Source: an uncultured Mordavella sp. (GTDB taxonomy: Bacteria; Bacillota; Clostridia; Lachnospirales; Lachnospiraceae). From it: a stretch of DNA of 46,650 bases. Made by a program: the position numbers and the translations under genes. Where the stretch lies: assembly GCA_902406105.1 (NCBI GenBank), contig CABPCP010000021.1, forward strand, positions 1 to 46,650. The letters are read 5' to 3'. A model generated the notes under the pieces. The model had not been told where the DNA came from. It made no database searches and was given only the letters and a program-made list of their open reading frames with translations. Shown in pieces: positions 1 through 8,225 of this stretch. How positions within the stretch are numbered: the first letter of the stretch is position 1; the number at the start of each line of letters is the position of its first letter.

Positions 1-64
1 TGGGGCCGGGGGATTTTTAAAAATCCCCCGGCCCCAATTGAAAAAGCCCTGTCCCTAATTGACA
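1..64 (+). repeat. Palindromic repeat element, copy 1
   Basis: A perfect 34-bp palindrome lies at 2-35. Its left arm is GGGGCCGGGGGATTTTT and its right arm is the exact reverse complement with no loop. It is followed by an A/T-rich tail containing GCCCTGTCCCT and ending in TTGAC. The same unit recurs at 17,489-17,555, at 24,144-24,210 and, inverted, at 46,593-46,650. The window begins one base before the palindrome. The tail end merges with the -35 box of the cobalamin operon promoter. No transposase is adjacent. REP/MITE-like is an inference; a bidirectional hairpin terminator is an alternative. Confidence 0.9.
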
Positions 65-87
65 GCCTGCAGTGAAACGGATAGAAT
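59..87 (+). promoter_or_regulatory. Promoter of the cobalamin operon
   Basis: TTGACA at 59-64 and TAGAAT at 82-87 are separated by 17 bases, a good sigma-A type match. A start site near 93-95 coincides with the first base of the riboswitch P1 stem. The -35 box falls on the tail end of repeat copy 1. Confidence 0.75.
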
Positions 88-92
88 ATTAC

Positions 93-254
93 CATACCGG
101 TTCTGTCTGCGCAGATGAAAAGGGAATGTGGTGAAAGGCCACAGCAGCTCACTCTACTGTATGGAGGGACGAACCCTGTGTACCACTGTCAGTTTTTCTG
201 GCGGGAAGGACAGGAAGTAGGTTTTAGCTCCAAGCCAGGATACCTGCCGGTATG
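93..254 (+). ncRNA. Cobalamin riboswitch upstream of cbiD
   Basis: Conserved cobalamin-aptamer blocks are visible in order: AAAAGGGAATGTGGTGAAA with CCACAGC at about 118-147, the CACTGTCAG segment near 184, and AGCCAGGATACCTGCC at about 232-247. P1 can form between CATACCGG (93-100) and CCGGTATG (247-254). An intrinsic terminator follows at 333-363, so the switch most likely attenuates transcription of the cobalamin operon when cobalamin is bound. Confidence 0.93.
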
Positions 255-332
255 TATGGTATGATCTTACGGTGAGGGCAAGAGGATACATGGGAAGAAG
301 GGCTGGAAGACCAGCCTTTGTGAATTGTATGG

Positions 333-363
333 AAAGATTGCCGCTGGCAGTCTTTTTCTTTTA
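333..363 (+). terminator. Riboswitch expression-platform terminator
   Basis: A hairpin with arms AAAGATTGCC (333-342) and GGCAGTCTTT (346-355), one G-T pair and a 3-nt loop, is followed by a T-rich run. It sits between the cobalamin aptamer and cbiD, as expected for ligand-controlled termination. Confidence 0.8.
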
Positions 364-407
364 TTTAGGTTTTCTGTAAATGTGTTTAGAAGGGAGATCG
401 ATTCCTT

Positions 408-1592
408 ATGCCAAGGAAAGAGCTTGCAAAAGGGTATACTACCGGGACCTGTGCCCAGGCGGCCACGAAAGCGGCTCTGGCGCTGCTTTTTCGCGGCCTT
501 GATCTGGAAGAACAGGGCCGGGGCAAAGAAGCGGAAAACAGGGTGCAGGTGGAACTTCCTGGCGGCAGCAGACTGGTGTTTCCTGTGGAAGATATCCAGA
601 TCGAAAGAGATGGAGAGCGGGAGCTCCCAATCCAGGTTTCCTGCGCCATCCGCAAGGACAGTGGTGACGACCCGGATGTGACGAATGGAATCCTGATTTA
701 CAGCAAAGTTAAGAGAAGCGAGAAGCCTGGCATTGTTTTGGAAGGCGGCCCTGGCGTGGGAAGAGTGACGAAACCAGGACTGGAACAGCCGGTAGGCAGT
801 CCTGCCATTAACCGGGTGCCACGGCAGATGATCTTGAAAGAAGCCAAGGACGCCTGCGAGAAGGCAGGGTACGAGCAGGGGCTTACCATCCAGATCTCCA
901 TCCCGGAAGGGGAACGCCTGGCAGCCAAAACCTTTAATCCCAGACTGGGGATTCAGGGCGGGCTTTCTGTCTTAGGCACCAGCGGGATTGTGGAACCTAT
1001 GAGCGAGCAGGCCCTGATCGATACGATCCGTCTGGATCTGAAGGTGAAGCGGGCCGGCGGCAGTCCATACTTGATCGTGGCGCCGGGGAATTATGGCCTG
1101 GATTTTCTGAAAGATACTTACGGCATGGATCCAGAAGAAGCGGTGAAATGCAGCAATTACATCGGACAGACCATGGATATGGCCTGTGAACTTGGCTTCC
1201 AGGGCCTAGTCTTGGCGGGACATATTGGGAAGCTCATCAAGGTGGCAGGAGGGATCATGAACACCCATTCCAAATGGGCGGACTGCCGGATGGAGCTTTT
1301 GGCGGCAGCGGCTCTGCGCCGCCATTTGGGAGAAGAGAAGGCTTCCCAAATATTGGAGAGTCTGACGACAGAAGAAGCCCTTGGAATCTGTAAGGAAGAA
1401 GAGCGGGCTATGCTGGGACAGGAACTGGTGGACCGGGCAGAAGAACATTTGATCCGGCGGACAGAAGGGAAGCTTGAGCTGGGCGTGATCCTTTTTTCCA
1501 GTCAATATGGCATATTGGGAAAAAGCAGCCAAGCAGACAGGCTTATAAAAAAATATCAAGAATGGCACCAGAACAGACAGGAGGATTTATGA
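408..1592 (+). CDS. cbiD: Cobalt-precorrin-5B C1-methyltransferase CbiD
   Basis: CbiD methylates C1 of the corrin ring in the anaerobic cobalamin pathway, using S-adenosylmethionine. The 394-residue product has the family N-terminus, KGYTTGTCAQAATKAALALL, and the downstream segments NPRLGIQGGLSVLGTSGIVEP and GHIGKLIKVAGG. Its length is normal for the family. The ATG follows AGGGAG at a suitable distance. It is the first gene of the riboswitch-controlled operon. Its TGA stop overlaps the ATG of cbiL (ATGA), implying translational coupling. Confidence 0.97.
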   Translation: MPRKELAKGYTTGTCAQAATKAALALLFRGLDLEEQGRGKEAENRVQVELPGGSRLVFPVEDIQIERDGERELPIQVSCAIRKDSGDDPDVTNGILIYSKVKRSEKPGIVLEGGPGVGRVTKPGLEQPVGSPAINRVPRQMILKEAKDACEKAGYEQGLTIQISIPEGERLAAKTFNPRLGIQGGLSVLGTSGIVEPMSEQALIDTIRLDLKVKRAGGSPYLIVAPGNYGLDFLKDTYGMDPEEAVKCSNYIGQTMDMACELGFQGLVLAGHIGKLIKVAGGIMNTHSKWADCRMELLAAAALRRHLGEEKASQILESLTTEEALGICKEEERAMLGQELVDRAEEHLIRRTEGKLELGVILFSSQYGILGKSSQADRLIKKYQEWHQNRQEDL

Positions 1593-2296
1593 AACAGAAA
1601 GGTATACTTTACGGGATCGGAGTAGGTCCTGGCGATCCAGAATTATTGACTCTGAAAGCATACCGGGTGATCCAGGAATGCCAGGTGGCTGCGGCACCGG
1701 GGAAGATTCCGGAGGAAACCACTGCCTATGGAATCGCGGCAGCGGCCTGTCCCTTTTTAAAGGAAAAAGAACTGGCGGGCGTTGAGATGCCTATGACCAA
1801 AGACCCAAAGGTGCTGGAAAAAAGCCATGAAGCGGCGGAACGTAAACTGCGTGCCCTGCTGGATGAAGGGAAGGATGTAGCCTTTCTGACTTTGGGAGAT
1901 CCCTGTGTGTATTCTACCTATTTTTATCTGCATAGCCGTCTTCAGGAACAGGGTTATGAGGCCCGGATCATCAGCGGGATTCCTTCTTTCTGCGCGGCGG
2001 CGGCCAGGCTTGGAATCACCCTGGGGGAGAAAGCAGAGGAAATCCATATCATTCCGGCTTCCTATCAAATTGAGGAAGCATTGAAGCTTCCCGGAACCAA
2101 AGTTTTGATGAAGGCAGGCAGAAAAATGCCCAAGGTCAAGAAGATCCTGGAAGAAGCGGAAGCTGCCGGCGCCCAGGTGACGGGAGTGGAAAACTGCGGC
2201 ATGGAACAGGAGCGGATCTATCAGAGAGCAGAAGACCTGCCGGAAGATGCCGGATATTTTACACTGATATTTGTAAGAGAAGGAGAAAAGCAATGA
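1589..2296 (+). CDS. cbiL: Precorrin-2 / cobalt-factor II C20-methyltransferase CbiL
   Basis: CbiL adds a methyl group at C20 of cobalt-factor II (or precorrin-2). It is a class III tetrapyrrole methylase, with the N-terminal SAM-binding segment GIGVGPGDPELLTLKAYRV and an internal TLGDPCVYSTY loop. I start it at the ATG at 1589, preceded by AGGAGG, rather than at the in-frame ATG at 1562. This gives 235 residues, the usual size, and a 4-base ATGA overlap with cbiD. It also overlaps the next gene, cbiF, by 4 bases. The product acts directly after cobalt insertion by CbiK, which is encoded elsewhere in this window. Confidence 0.95.
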   Translation: MKQKGILYGIGVGPGDPELLTLKAYRVIQECQVAAAPGKIPEETTAYGIAAAACPFLKEKELAGVEMPMTKDPKVLEKSHEAAERKLRALLDEGKDVAFLTLGDPCVYSTYFYLHSRLQEQGYEARIISGIPSFCAAAARLGITLGEKAEEIHIIPASYQIEEALKLPGTKVLMKAGRKMPKVKKILEEAEAAGAQVTGVENCGMEQERIYQRAEDLPEDAGYFTLIFVREGEKQ

Positions 2297-3069
2297 TTTA
2301 TTTCGTTGGGGCAGGGCCGGGAGCGGAAGACCTGATCACAGTGCGAGGGCAGCGGCTGCTAAGAGGGGCGGACGTTGTCATTTATGCGGGATCGTTGGTA
2401 AATCCAGAACTATTAAAAGAAACAAAAAAGTGTTGTAAGATATATAATAGTGCTCATATGACCTTAGAAGAGGTGCTGGAAGTCATGGAGCGGGCAGAAG
2501 GAGAAGGGTTGGATACCGTCCGGCTCCATACCGGGGATCCCAGTCTCTACGGAGCGGTGCGGGAGCAGATGGATCAGTTGGACCAGAAAGGCATTTCCTA
2601 TGAATCCTGCCCGGGAGTCAGTTCTTTCTGCGGGGCGGCAGCGGCGCTGAATCTGGAATATACGCTTCCGGATCTGTCCCAGAGTGTGGTGATCACCCGG
2701 ATGGAAGGGCGGACGCCGGTTCCTGAGCGGGAGAAGGTATCTGCCTTTGCGGCCCACCAGACGACCATGGTACTGTTCTTGAGCGCAGGGCTTTTGGAAA
2801 ATCTGGAGAAGGAACTGCTGGCGGGGGGATATGAGGCGGATACCCCGGCGGCCATTGTATACAAGGCAACCTGGCCGGAAGAGGCCTGTTATCTCTGCAC
2901 CGTAGGAACACTGGCAGAAACGGCCAAGACTTATGGCATTACGAAGACGGCCCTGATCATTGTAGGGCAGGTGGTGACCCATCAGAATTACCAGAGGTCC
3001 AAGCTGTACGACCCAGAGTTTACCACCGGATACCGGAAAGGAAAGCAAGATGAAGATCGCGGTCATTAG
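2293..3069 (+). CDS. cbiF: Cobalt-precorrin-4 C11-methyltransferase CbiF
   Basis: CbiF is the C11 methylase of the corrin pathway. The 258-residue product begins MIYFVGAGPGAEDLITVRG, the SAM-binding start of this methylase family. It also carries RLHTGDPSLYGAVREQ, the GDPS loop typical of CbiF/CobM. The gene starts within the end of cbiL (ATGA) and its 3' end overlaps cbiG by 20 bases, so the cassette is translationally coupled. Length and motif order are ordinary. Assignment among tetrapyrrole methylases rests on the CbiF-like start and the adjacency to cbiG. Confidence 0.95.
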   Translation: MIYFVGAGPGAEDLITVRGQRLLRGADVVIYAGSLVNPELLKETKKCCKIYNSAHMTLEEVLEVMERAEGEGLDTVRLHTGDPSLYGAVREQMDQLDQKGISYESCPGVSSFCGAAAALNLEYTLPDLSQSVVITRMEGRTPVPEREKVSAFAAHQTTMVLFLSAGLLENLEKELLAGGYEADTPAAIVYKATWPEEACYLCTVGTLAETAKTYGITKTALIIVGQVVTHQNYQRSKLYDPEFTTGYRKGKQDEDRGH

Positions 3070-4144
3070 TTTTACCAGCCGGGGGAAGTCCCTGGCCCAT
3101 ACCGTCAAAGAGGCGTTGGAGGCTAGGGGACATCAGGTGTGGGAAGCGGTGAAAAACAGCCAGGATGAAAGGTCTGTGACAGAACCTCTTTCCCAGTGGA
3201 CCGGACGGCAGTTTCAGGAAAAGGAAGCCCTTATTTTTATCGGGGCGGCGGGGATCGCGGTGCGGGCCATCGCTCCCTGGATACAGTCCAAAGCCAAAGA
3301 CCCGGCGGTGCTGGTGGCGGATGAAGGGGGACGGTACTGTATCCCCATTCTGTCCGGCCATATGGGAGGGGCCAACGCTCTGGCCTGTGAGCTGGAACAA
3401 GCCCTTTCTATGGAGGCGGTGCTGACCACTGCCACCGATGTAAACGGCAAGTGGGCGGTAGATGTGTTCGCGGTAAAAAATGGCCTTTGGATCCAGGATC
3501 TTGGGAAAGCCAAAGAGATTTCCGCTAAGATCCTGCGGGAGCAGAGAGTGACGCTTCAGCTGCAGAACGGAAAAGGATGTATTTCTGGAAACCTTCCCGG
3601 AGAAGTTACTTATATAGAAGAGGCAGAGAAGTTTTGTCGAAAGTCGGATATTTCCATCGGGATCTGGAAGCCGTCCGCTTCAGGTTCCGGGGGCGTATCT
3701 GCGGAGGCGCTGCCCCCTGATACTGGCAAAATCCTGTATCTGATTCCCAAATGTGTGGTCCTTGGCATTGGCTGCCGGAAGGGAGCCGGCGCGGGGGAGA
3801 TTGCGTACGCCGTAGAGCAGGCGCTGCAGCAGGCGGGAATCTGGCCTCAAAGCATCCGAGCGGTTGCAACCATTGACCGGAAGGCCCAGGAACCAGGGTT
3901 ATTGGAATACTGTAAGAAACATTTCCTGCCGCTGCAAGTCTACGGGGCGGAGGATTTAAGGAAGGTACAGGGGGATTTTACCGCTTCCGCTTTTGTGGAA
4001 TCTGTGACAGGAGTGGACAATGTATGTGAGCGCAGCGCGGTCCGGGCAGCAGGAGAGAAAGGAGCGTTGATCCTGGCGAAACGGTCCTTTGGCCCGGTGA
4101 CGGTGGCGGCGGCGGAACAAGAATGGAGTGTGGAATTTGAGTAA
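3050..4144 (+). CDS. cbiG: Cobalt-precorrin-5A hydrolase CbiG
   Basis: CbiG opens the delta-lactone of cobalt-precorrin-5A and releases acetaldehyde. This step marks the anaerobic route. The 364-residue protein shows the N-terminal domain start MKIAVISFTSRGKSLA, the central GGRYCIPILSGHMGGANALA segment and the C-terminal CbiG domain beginning near VLGIGCRKGAGAGEIAYAVE. The N- and C-terminal domains are joined by a variable linker, as usual. It overlaps cbiF by 20 bases and cbiH by a few bases. Confidence 0.95.
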   Translation: MKIAVISFTSRGKSLAHTVKEALEARGHQVWEAVKNSQDERSVTEPLSQWTGRQFQEKEALIFIGAAGIAVRAIAPWIQSKAKDPAVLVADEGGRYCIPILSGHMGGANALACELEQALSMEAVLTTATDVNGKWAVDVFAVKNGLWIQDLGKAKEISAKILREQRVTLQLQNGKGCISGNLPGEVTYIEEAEKFCRKSDISIGIWKPSASGSGGVSAEALPPDTGKILYLIPKCVVLGIGCRKGAGAGEIAYAVEQALQQAGIWPQSIRAVATIDRKAQEPGLLEYCKKHFLPLQVYGAEDLRKVQGDFTASAFVESVTGVDNVCERSAVRAAGEKGALILAKRSFGPVTVAAAEQEWSVEFE

Positions 4145-4889
4145 GGTATGGGTGATCGGAATGGGGCCGGGAGGACCCGGCCAGATGACCAGGGAGGCCC
4201 AGCAGTATTTGGAAGCTTCCCAGGTTATCATAGGATATACTGTATATATTGAACTATTGCGGGAGCAGTTTCCGGAAAAAGAATTTCTGTCTACCCCCAT
4301 GCGGCAGGAAGAAAAACGCTGCCGCATGGCTTTTGAGGAGGCAAGGAAGGGAAAGAAGACCGCCATGGTCTGCAGCGGCGATGCGGGAGTCTACGGAATG
4401 GCGGGACTCATGTACCAGGTGGGGGAAGCCTATGAGGACATAGAGATCGAAGTGATCCCCGGCGTGACGGCAGCCCTTGGCGGGGGAGCCCTGCTGGGAG
4501 CGCCTTTGGGCCATGATTTTTGCGTGATCAGTTTAAGCGACCTTCTGACTCCATGGGAAACCATTGAACGCCGGCTTTTGGCGGCGGCAGAGGCAGATTT
4601 CGCAGTGTGTCTCTATAATCCGTCCAGCCATAAGCGCCGGGATCATCTGCAGAAAGCCTGCGACCTGCTGCTGCGCTATAAAGCGCCGGAAACGCTGTGC
4701 GGCATAGCAAGGAACATCCACCGGGAGGGAGAGGCGGTCCGCCTGCTTTCCCTGGCGGAGTTAAGAGACACGGAAGTGGATATGTTTACCACGGTATTTA
4801 TTGGAAACCGGGAGACGGTGCCCATCCGCGGCAGGATGGTCACGCCCAGAGGCTACCGGTATGAGGGAGAGACAAATGGAAGAGACTAG
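4137..4889 (+). CDS. cbiH: Cobalt-precorrin-3B C17-methyltransferase CbiH
   Basis: CbiH catalyses C17 methylation and ring contraction. The start KVWVIGMGPGGPGQMTREAQ and the segments SGDAGVYGMAGL and CLYNPSSHKRRDHL are typical of CbiH/CobJ. I prefer a TTG start at 4137, because GGAG at 4125-4128 lies 8 bases upstream. A GTG at 4128 would add three residues. The 250-residue length is normal. The end overlaps the ATG of the cbiJET fusion at 4876. The cobalamin or siroheme type C-terminal extensions found in some CbiH fusions are absent. Confidence 0.93.
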   Translation: MSKVWVIGMGPGGPGQMTREAQQYLEASQVIIGYTVYIELLREQFPEKEFLSTPMRQEEKRCRMAFEEARKGKKTAMVCSGDAGVYGMAGLMYQVGEAYEDIEIEVIPGVTAALGGGALLGAPLGHDFCVISLSDLLTPWETIERRLLAAAEADFAVCLYNPSSHKRRDHLQKACDLLLRYKAPETLCGIARNIHREGEAVRLLSLAELRDTEVDMFTTVFIGNRETVPIRGRMVTPRGYRYEGETNGRD

Positions 4890-6882
4890 GATACTGATCT
4901 TTGGAGGGACCACGGAAGGCAGGATCGCCGCAGACTATCTGACCCGCAGGCAGATCCAGGTCCATGTATGCGTAGCCACAGAATACGGCGAACAGATGCT
5001 GACAGAACATCCCAATCTCACCGTCTCACACCGACGTATGGACCAGACGGAAATGGAGGAGTGGATCCAGGAATTGGGGCCCCGTCTCGTGATCGATGCC
5101 ACCCATCCCTATGCCAGAGAAGTGACGGAAAATTTGAGGGAGGCATGTAAGAAACGCGGGATGCCTTATCTGCGTCTGCTGCGGGAGACGAAGGCCGGGG
5201 GAGAGGAAGTCTATGTGTCCTCGATCCAGGAAGCGGCCGCCTTCCTTGGAAAAACCAGCGGAAATGTCCTGGTGACCACGGGAAGCAAGGAACTGAAAGC
5301 CTATCAAGCTCTGGAAGCCTATCAGGAGAGATTATACGTGCGCATCCTGCCGTTCCAGGAAGGATTACAGATCTGTGAATCCATGGGGATACCGGGGAGC
5401 CATATCATTGCCATGCAGGGACCGTTTTCTAAGGAATTGAATGTGGCGCTGCTGCGCCAGTACGAAATCCGCTGGATGGTGACCAAAGAATCGGGAAGAG
5501 CGGGCGGGTATCTGGAAAAACAGGCGGCAGCCAGGGAAACGGGAGTGCGCCTGGTGGTCGTGGAAAAACCTTTGGAAGAGACGGGATACACGTGGCCTCA
5601 GCTGTGCAGGGTTCTGACAGAAGAACTATCTCTGACGCCCTGCTGGCAGGTAACCCTTGCGGGGATTGGCCCTGGGGCGGCCAATGCCTTTACCAGAGAG
5701 GCGTGGAAGGCCTGCCAGGAGGCGGACCTTCTGATCGGGGCCAGGCGGATGCTGGAGGCGGCGGCCCGGCCGGGGCAGGAGACGTACGCGGCCTACCAGC
5801 CGGAAGAAATCTTATCCTACATCCATGCCCACCCTGAGCGGGAGCGTATCACGGTGGCCCTTTCCGGAGATATTGGATTTTACAGCGGAGCAAGACGGCT
5901 GGAGGAAGTATTGGGGCGGGAGAAAGAGATCCAGATCAAGCGGATTCCCGGCGTTTCTTCAGCGGTGTATTTCTGCGCCCGGATGGGGATTCCCTGGGAG
6001 GATGTAAGCCTGACGAGTATCCATGGGAGACAGACCCATATCTTGTCCGTCTTAAGAGAACAACCGAAAGTGTTGGTGCTTGCGGGGAAGGATAAAGAAA
6101 TCCGGACCCTGGGAAGCCTGCTCACTCACTTTGGCTTCCGCAATGTGAAGGTGACCATTGGAGAGCGGCTCTCCTATCAAGACGAGCGGATTCTCTATGG
6201 CGATCCGGGAATCCTGCGGGACTATGAAGGAGAAGGGCCGGCCCTGCTTTATCTTGAGAATCCACAAGGAGGAAAGCGGGAAGTGGTCCACGGGCTGCCG
6301 GACGAAGGATTTTTACGGGGAGACGTGCCGATGACCAAGGAGGAAGTGCGAAGTGTCAGCCTTTCCAAGCTCCGATTGAAAAGAGATTCCGTCGTCTATG
6401 ATATTGGCGCTGGGACTGGTTCTGTGGCGGTGGAGGCGGCCCTGCAGGCATGGCAGGGGCAGGTCTACGCGGTGGAGCGGCTTCATCAGGCCAGGGAGCT
6501 GATCCGGGAGAACGCCAGGAGATTCCAGGCAGACAATTTGACGGTGATCCAGGGAGAGGCGCCGGAAGCCCTTGCGGAACTGCCTGCGCCGGACTGTGTG
6601 TTTATCGGGGGAAGCGGCGGAAAGCTAAGACAGATCCTGGAAGCCGTATTTGCCAAGAATCCGGAGGCAAGAGTAGTCATCAACGCCATCACTCTGGAAA
6701 CGGTGTCAGAGGCAGTGGATTGTCTGAACACCATAGAGCTGCGGGAAGAAGAAGTAGTCCATATGAGCGCTGCCCGGTCCAGGAAGGCAGGGAGTTATCA
6801 TATGATGCAGGGACAGAATCCCATCTATATCATCAGCATGACAGGAGGAAAAGAGGCATGTCCGGATTACCAAGAATCCTGA
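4876..6882 (+). CDS. cbiJET: CbiJ-CbiE-CbiT three-domain fusion
   Basis: A single 668-residue reading frame joins three corrin enzymes. Residues 1 to about 250 are precorrin-6A reductase (RILIFGGTTEGRIAADYL; VIDATHPYAREVT). Residues 256 to about 470 are the C5-methylase CbiE (VTLAGIGPGAANAFTREA; ALSGDIGFYSGARRL). Residues 473-668 are the C15-methylase/decarboxylase CbiT (VPMTKEEVRSVSLSKL; VYDIGAGTGSVAVEAAL, the SAM loop). I start at the ATG at 4876 rather than the upstream in-frame ATG at 4801, because the reductase domain begins exactly there. No stop or frameshift interrupts the frame. Fusion would channel precorrin-6A through reduction, two methylations and decarboxylation. Confidence 0.94.
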   Translation: MEETRILIFGGTTEGRIAADYLTRRQIQVHVCVATEYGEQMLTEHPNLTVSHRRMDQTEMEEWIQELGPRLVIDATHPYAREVTENLREACKKRGMPYLRLLRETKAGGEEVYVSSIQEAAAFLGKTSGNVLVTTGSKELKAYQALEAYQERLYVRILPFQEGLQICESMGIPGSHIIAMQGPFSKELNVALLRQYEIRWMVTKESGRAGGYLEKQAAARETGVRLVVVEKPLEETGYTWPQLCRVLTEELSLTPCWQVTLAGIGPGAANAFTREAWKACQEADLLIGARRMLEAAARPGQETYAAYQPEEILSYIHAHPERERITVALSGDIGFYSGARRLEEVLGREKEIQIKRIPGVSSAVYFCARMGIPWEDVSLTSIHGRQTHILSVLREQPKVLVLAGKDKEIRTLGSLLTHFGFRNVKVTIGERLSYQDERILYGDPGILRDYEGEGPALLYLENPQGGKREVVHGLPDEGFLRGDVPMTKEEVRSVSLSKLRLKRDSVVYDIGAGTGSVAVEAALQAWQGQVYAVERLHQARELIRENARRFQADNLTVIQGEAPEALAELPAPDCVFIGGSGGKLRQILEAVFAKNPEARVVINAITLETVSEAVDCLNTIELREEEVVHMSAARSRKAGSYHMMQGQNPIYIISMTGGKEACPDYQES

Positions 6883-8225
6883 TCGGGGCGCCCAGAAGCG
6901 GCGCTGGGAAGACGCTGGTCACCTGCGCTCTTTTACAGGCTTTAAAGGAACGGAAAAAACGGGTAGTCTCTTTCAAATGCGGGCCGGATTATATTGACCC
7001 TATGTTCCACCGGGAAGCTCTTGGAATTGACAGCGATAATCTGGATTCTTATTTTTGCTCAGAGCAGGAAGTGAGGAATCTGCTGGCCGAAAAGGAGAGG
7101 GATTATGAGATGGCGGTCATCGAAGGCGTCATGGGATACTATGACGGTCTGGGCGGGATCACCTGCCAGGCCAGTACCTATGAGATCGCCAGGATCACCC
7201 GGACGCCGGCCATTTTGGTGGTGGATGGAAGGGGAGCAAGCCTTTCCCTTCTGCCTTTGGTCCAGGGATTTCAGAAGTTCCGGGAAGACAGCCAGATAAA
7301 AGGAGTGCTCTTCAACCGGATCTCTCCGTCAATCTATCCGCTGTTAAAAGAGACCCTGGAGCGGGAGACCGGGCTTTTGGCCTATGGGTATCTTCCAGTG
7401 CTGGAAGAAGGCGTGCTGGAAAGCCGGCACCTGGGACTAAAGCTGCCCTGGGAGGCGCCGGATTTCCCAAAGCGTCTTAAGAAACTGGCGGAAAAACTGG
7501 AAGAAACGGTAGATATCGATGGAATCCTGGAACTGGCAGAAGGCGCGCCTAAGCTGGAAATCAAAGAAAAGCAGGAAGAAAAGCCCCAGTCAGGCAGTCT
7601 GCGGATCGCGGCGGCCAAGGATGAGGCGTTTTGCTTTTGTTACCCGGACAATCTGCGGTTTTTGGAAGAGCGGGGAGCCGTTGTGATTCCCTTTTCTCCC
7701 CTCCATGATCCCCATTTTCCAGAGGATGTGGACGGCCTTTTGCTCTACGGAGGATATCCGGAACTGCACGCAAAGGAGCTGTCGGAGAATGAGACGATGA
7801 GACAGGAACTGCAAAGAGCGGTCACAGGCGGCCTGCCCTGCATGGCGGAATGCGGCGGGTTCCAGTATCTGATGGAAACCATGGAGACGGAAGAGGGGCA
7901 AAGGTTTCCCATGGCAGGCGTTCTAAAGGGAGAGAGTTTTCCAGCCGGAAATCGGAGATTTGGCTATATTGAGCTTACAGGAGGCCGCTTATTTGGAAAA
8001 CCGGCAGGGGCGCTTAGGGCTCATGAGTTCCATTATTACGATTCCACCTGCTGCGGGGAGGCGTTTACAGCCAGGAAACCCATTTCCGGGAGAAGCTGGA
8101 AATGTATGATCGGTGAAGAGACGATGCTGGCAGGATATCCTCATCTCCACTACAGAGGAAATCCTCAGGTGGGGGAGGCGTTTCTCCAGGCCTGCCGGAA
8201 GTATCAGAGAGGAAAAAATCAATGA
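6858..8225 (+). CDS. cbiA: Cobyrinic acid a,c-diamide synthase CbiA
   Basis: CbiA amidates the a and c side chains of cob(II)yrinate using glutamine and ATP. The N-terminal dethiobiotin-synthetase-like ATPase has the P-loop ILIGAPRSGAGKTLV and the segment FKCGPDYIDPMFH. The C-terminal type I glutamine amidotransferase has nucleophile Cys332 in MAECGGFQYL and the catalytic His in RAHEFHYYD. The ATG at 6858 follows AGGAGG and gives 455 residues, a normal size. A far upstream ATG in the same frame (6450) is only shadow coding of cbiT. It overlaps both neighbours, ending ATGA with cobT. Confidence 0.96.
   Translation: MSGLPRILIGAPRSGAGKTLVTCALLQALKERKKRVVSFKCGPDYIDPMFHREALGIDSDNLDSYFCSEQEVRNLLAEKERDYEMAVIEGVMGYYDGLGGITCQASTYEIARITRTPAILVVDGRGASLSLLPLVQGFQKFREDSQIKGVLFNRISPSIYPLLKETLERETGLLAYGYLPVLEEGVLESRHLGLKLPWEAPDFPKRLKKLAEKLEETVDIDGILELAEGAPKLEIKEKQEEKPQSGSLRIAAAKDEAFCFCYPDNLRFLEERGAVVIPFSPLHDPHFPEDVDGLLLYGGYPELHAKELSENETMRQELQRAVTGGLPCMAECGGFQYLMETMETEEGQRFPMAGVLKGESFPAGNRRFGYIELTGGRLFGKPAGALRAHEFHYYDSTCCGEAFTARKPISGRSWKCMIGEETMLAGYPHLHYRGNPQVGEAFLQACRKYQRGKNQ

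Noticed and set aside
325..681. 118-codon reading frame in the cbiD leader
   Set aside because: It covers the riboswitch terminator and cbiD in another frame, with no ribosome site or family similarity.
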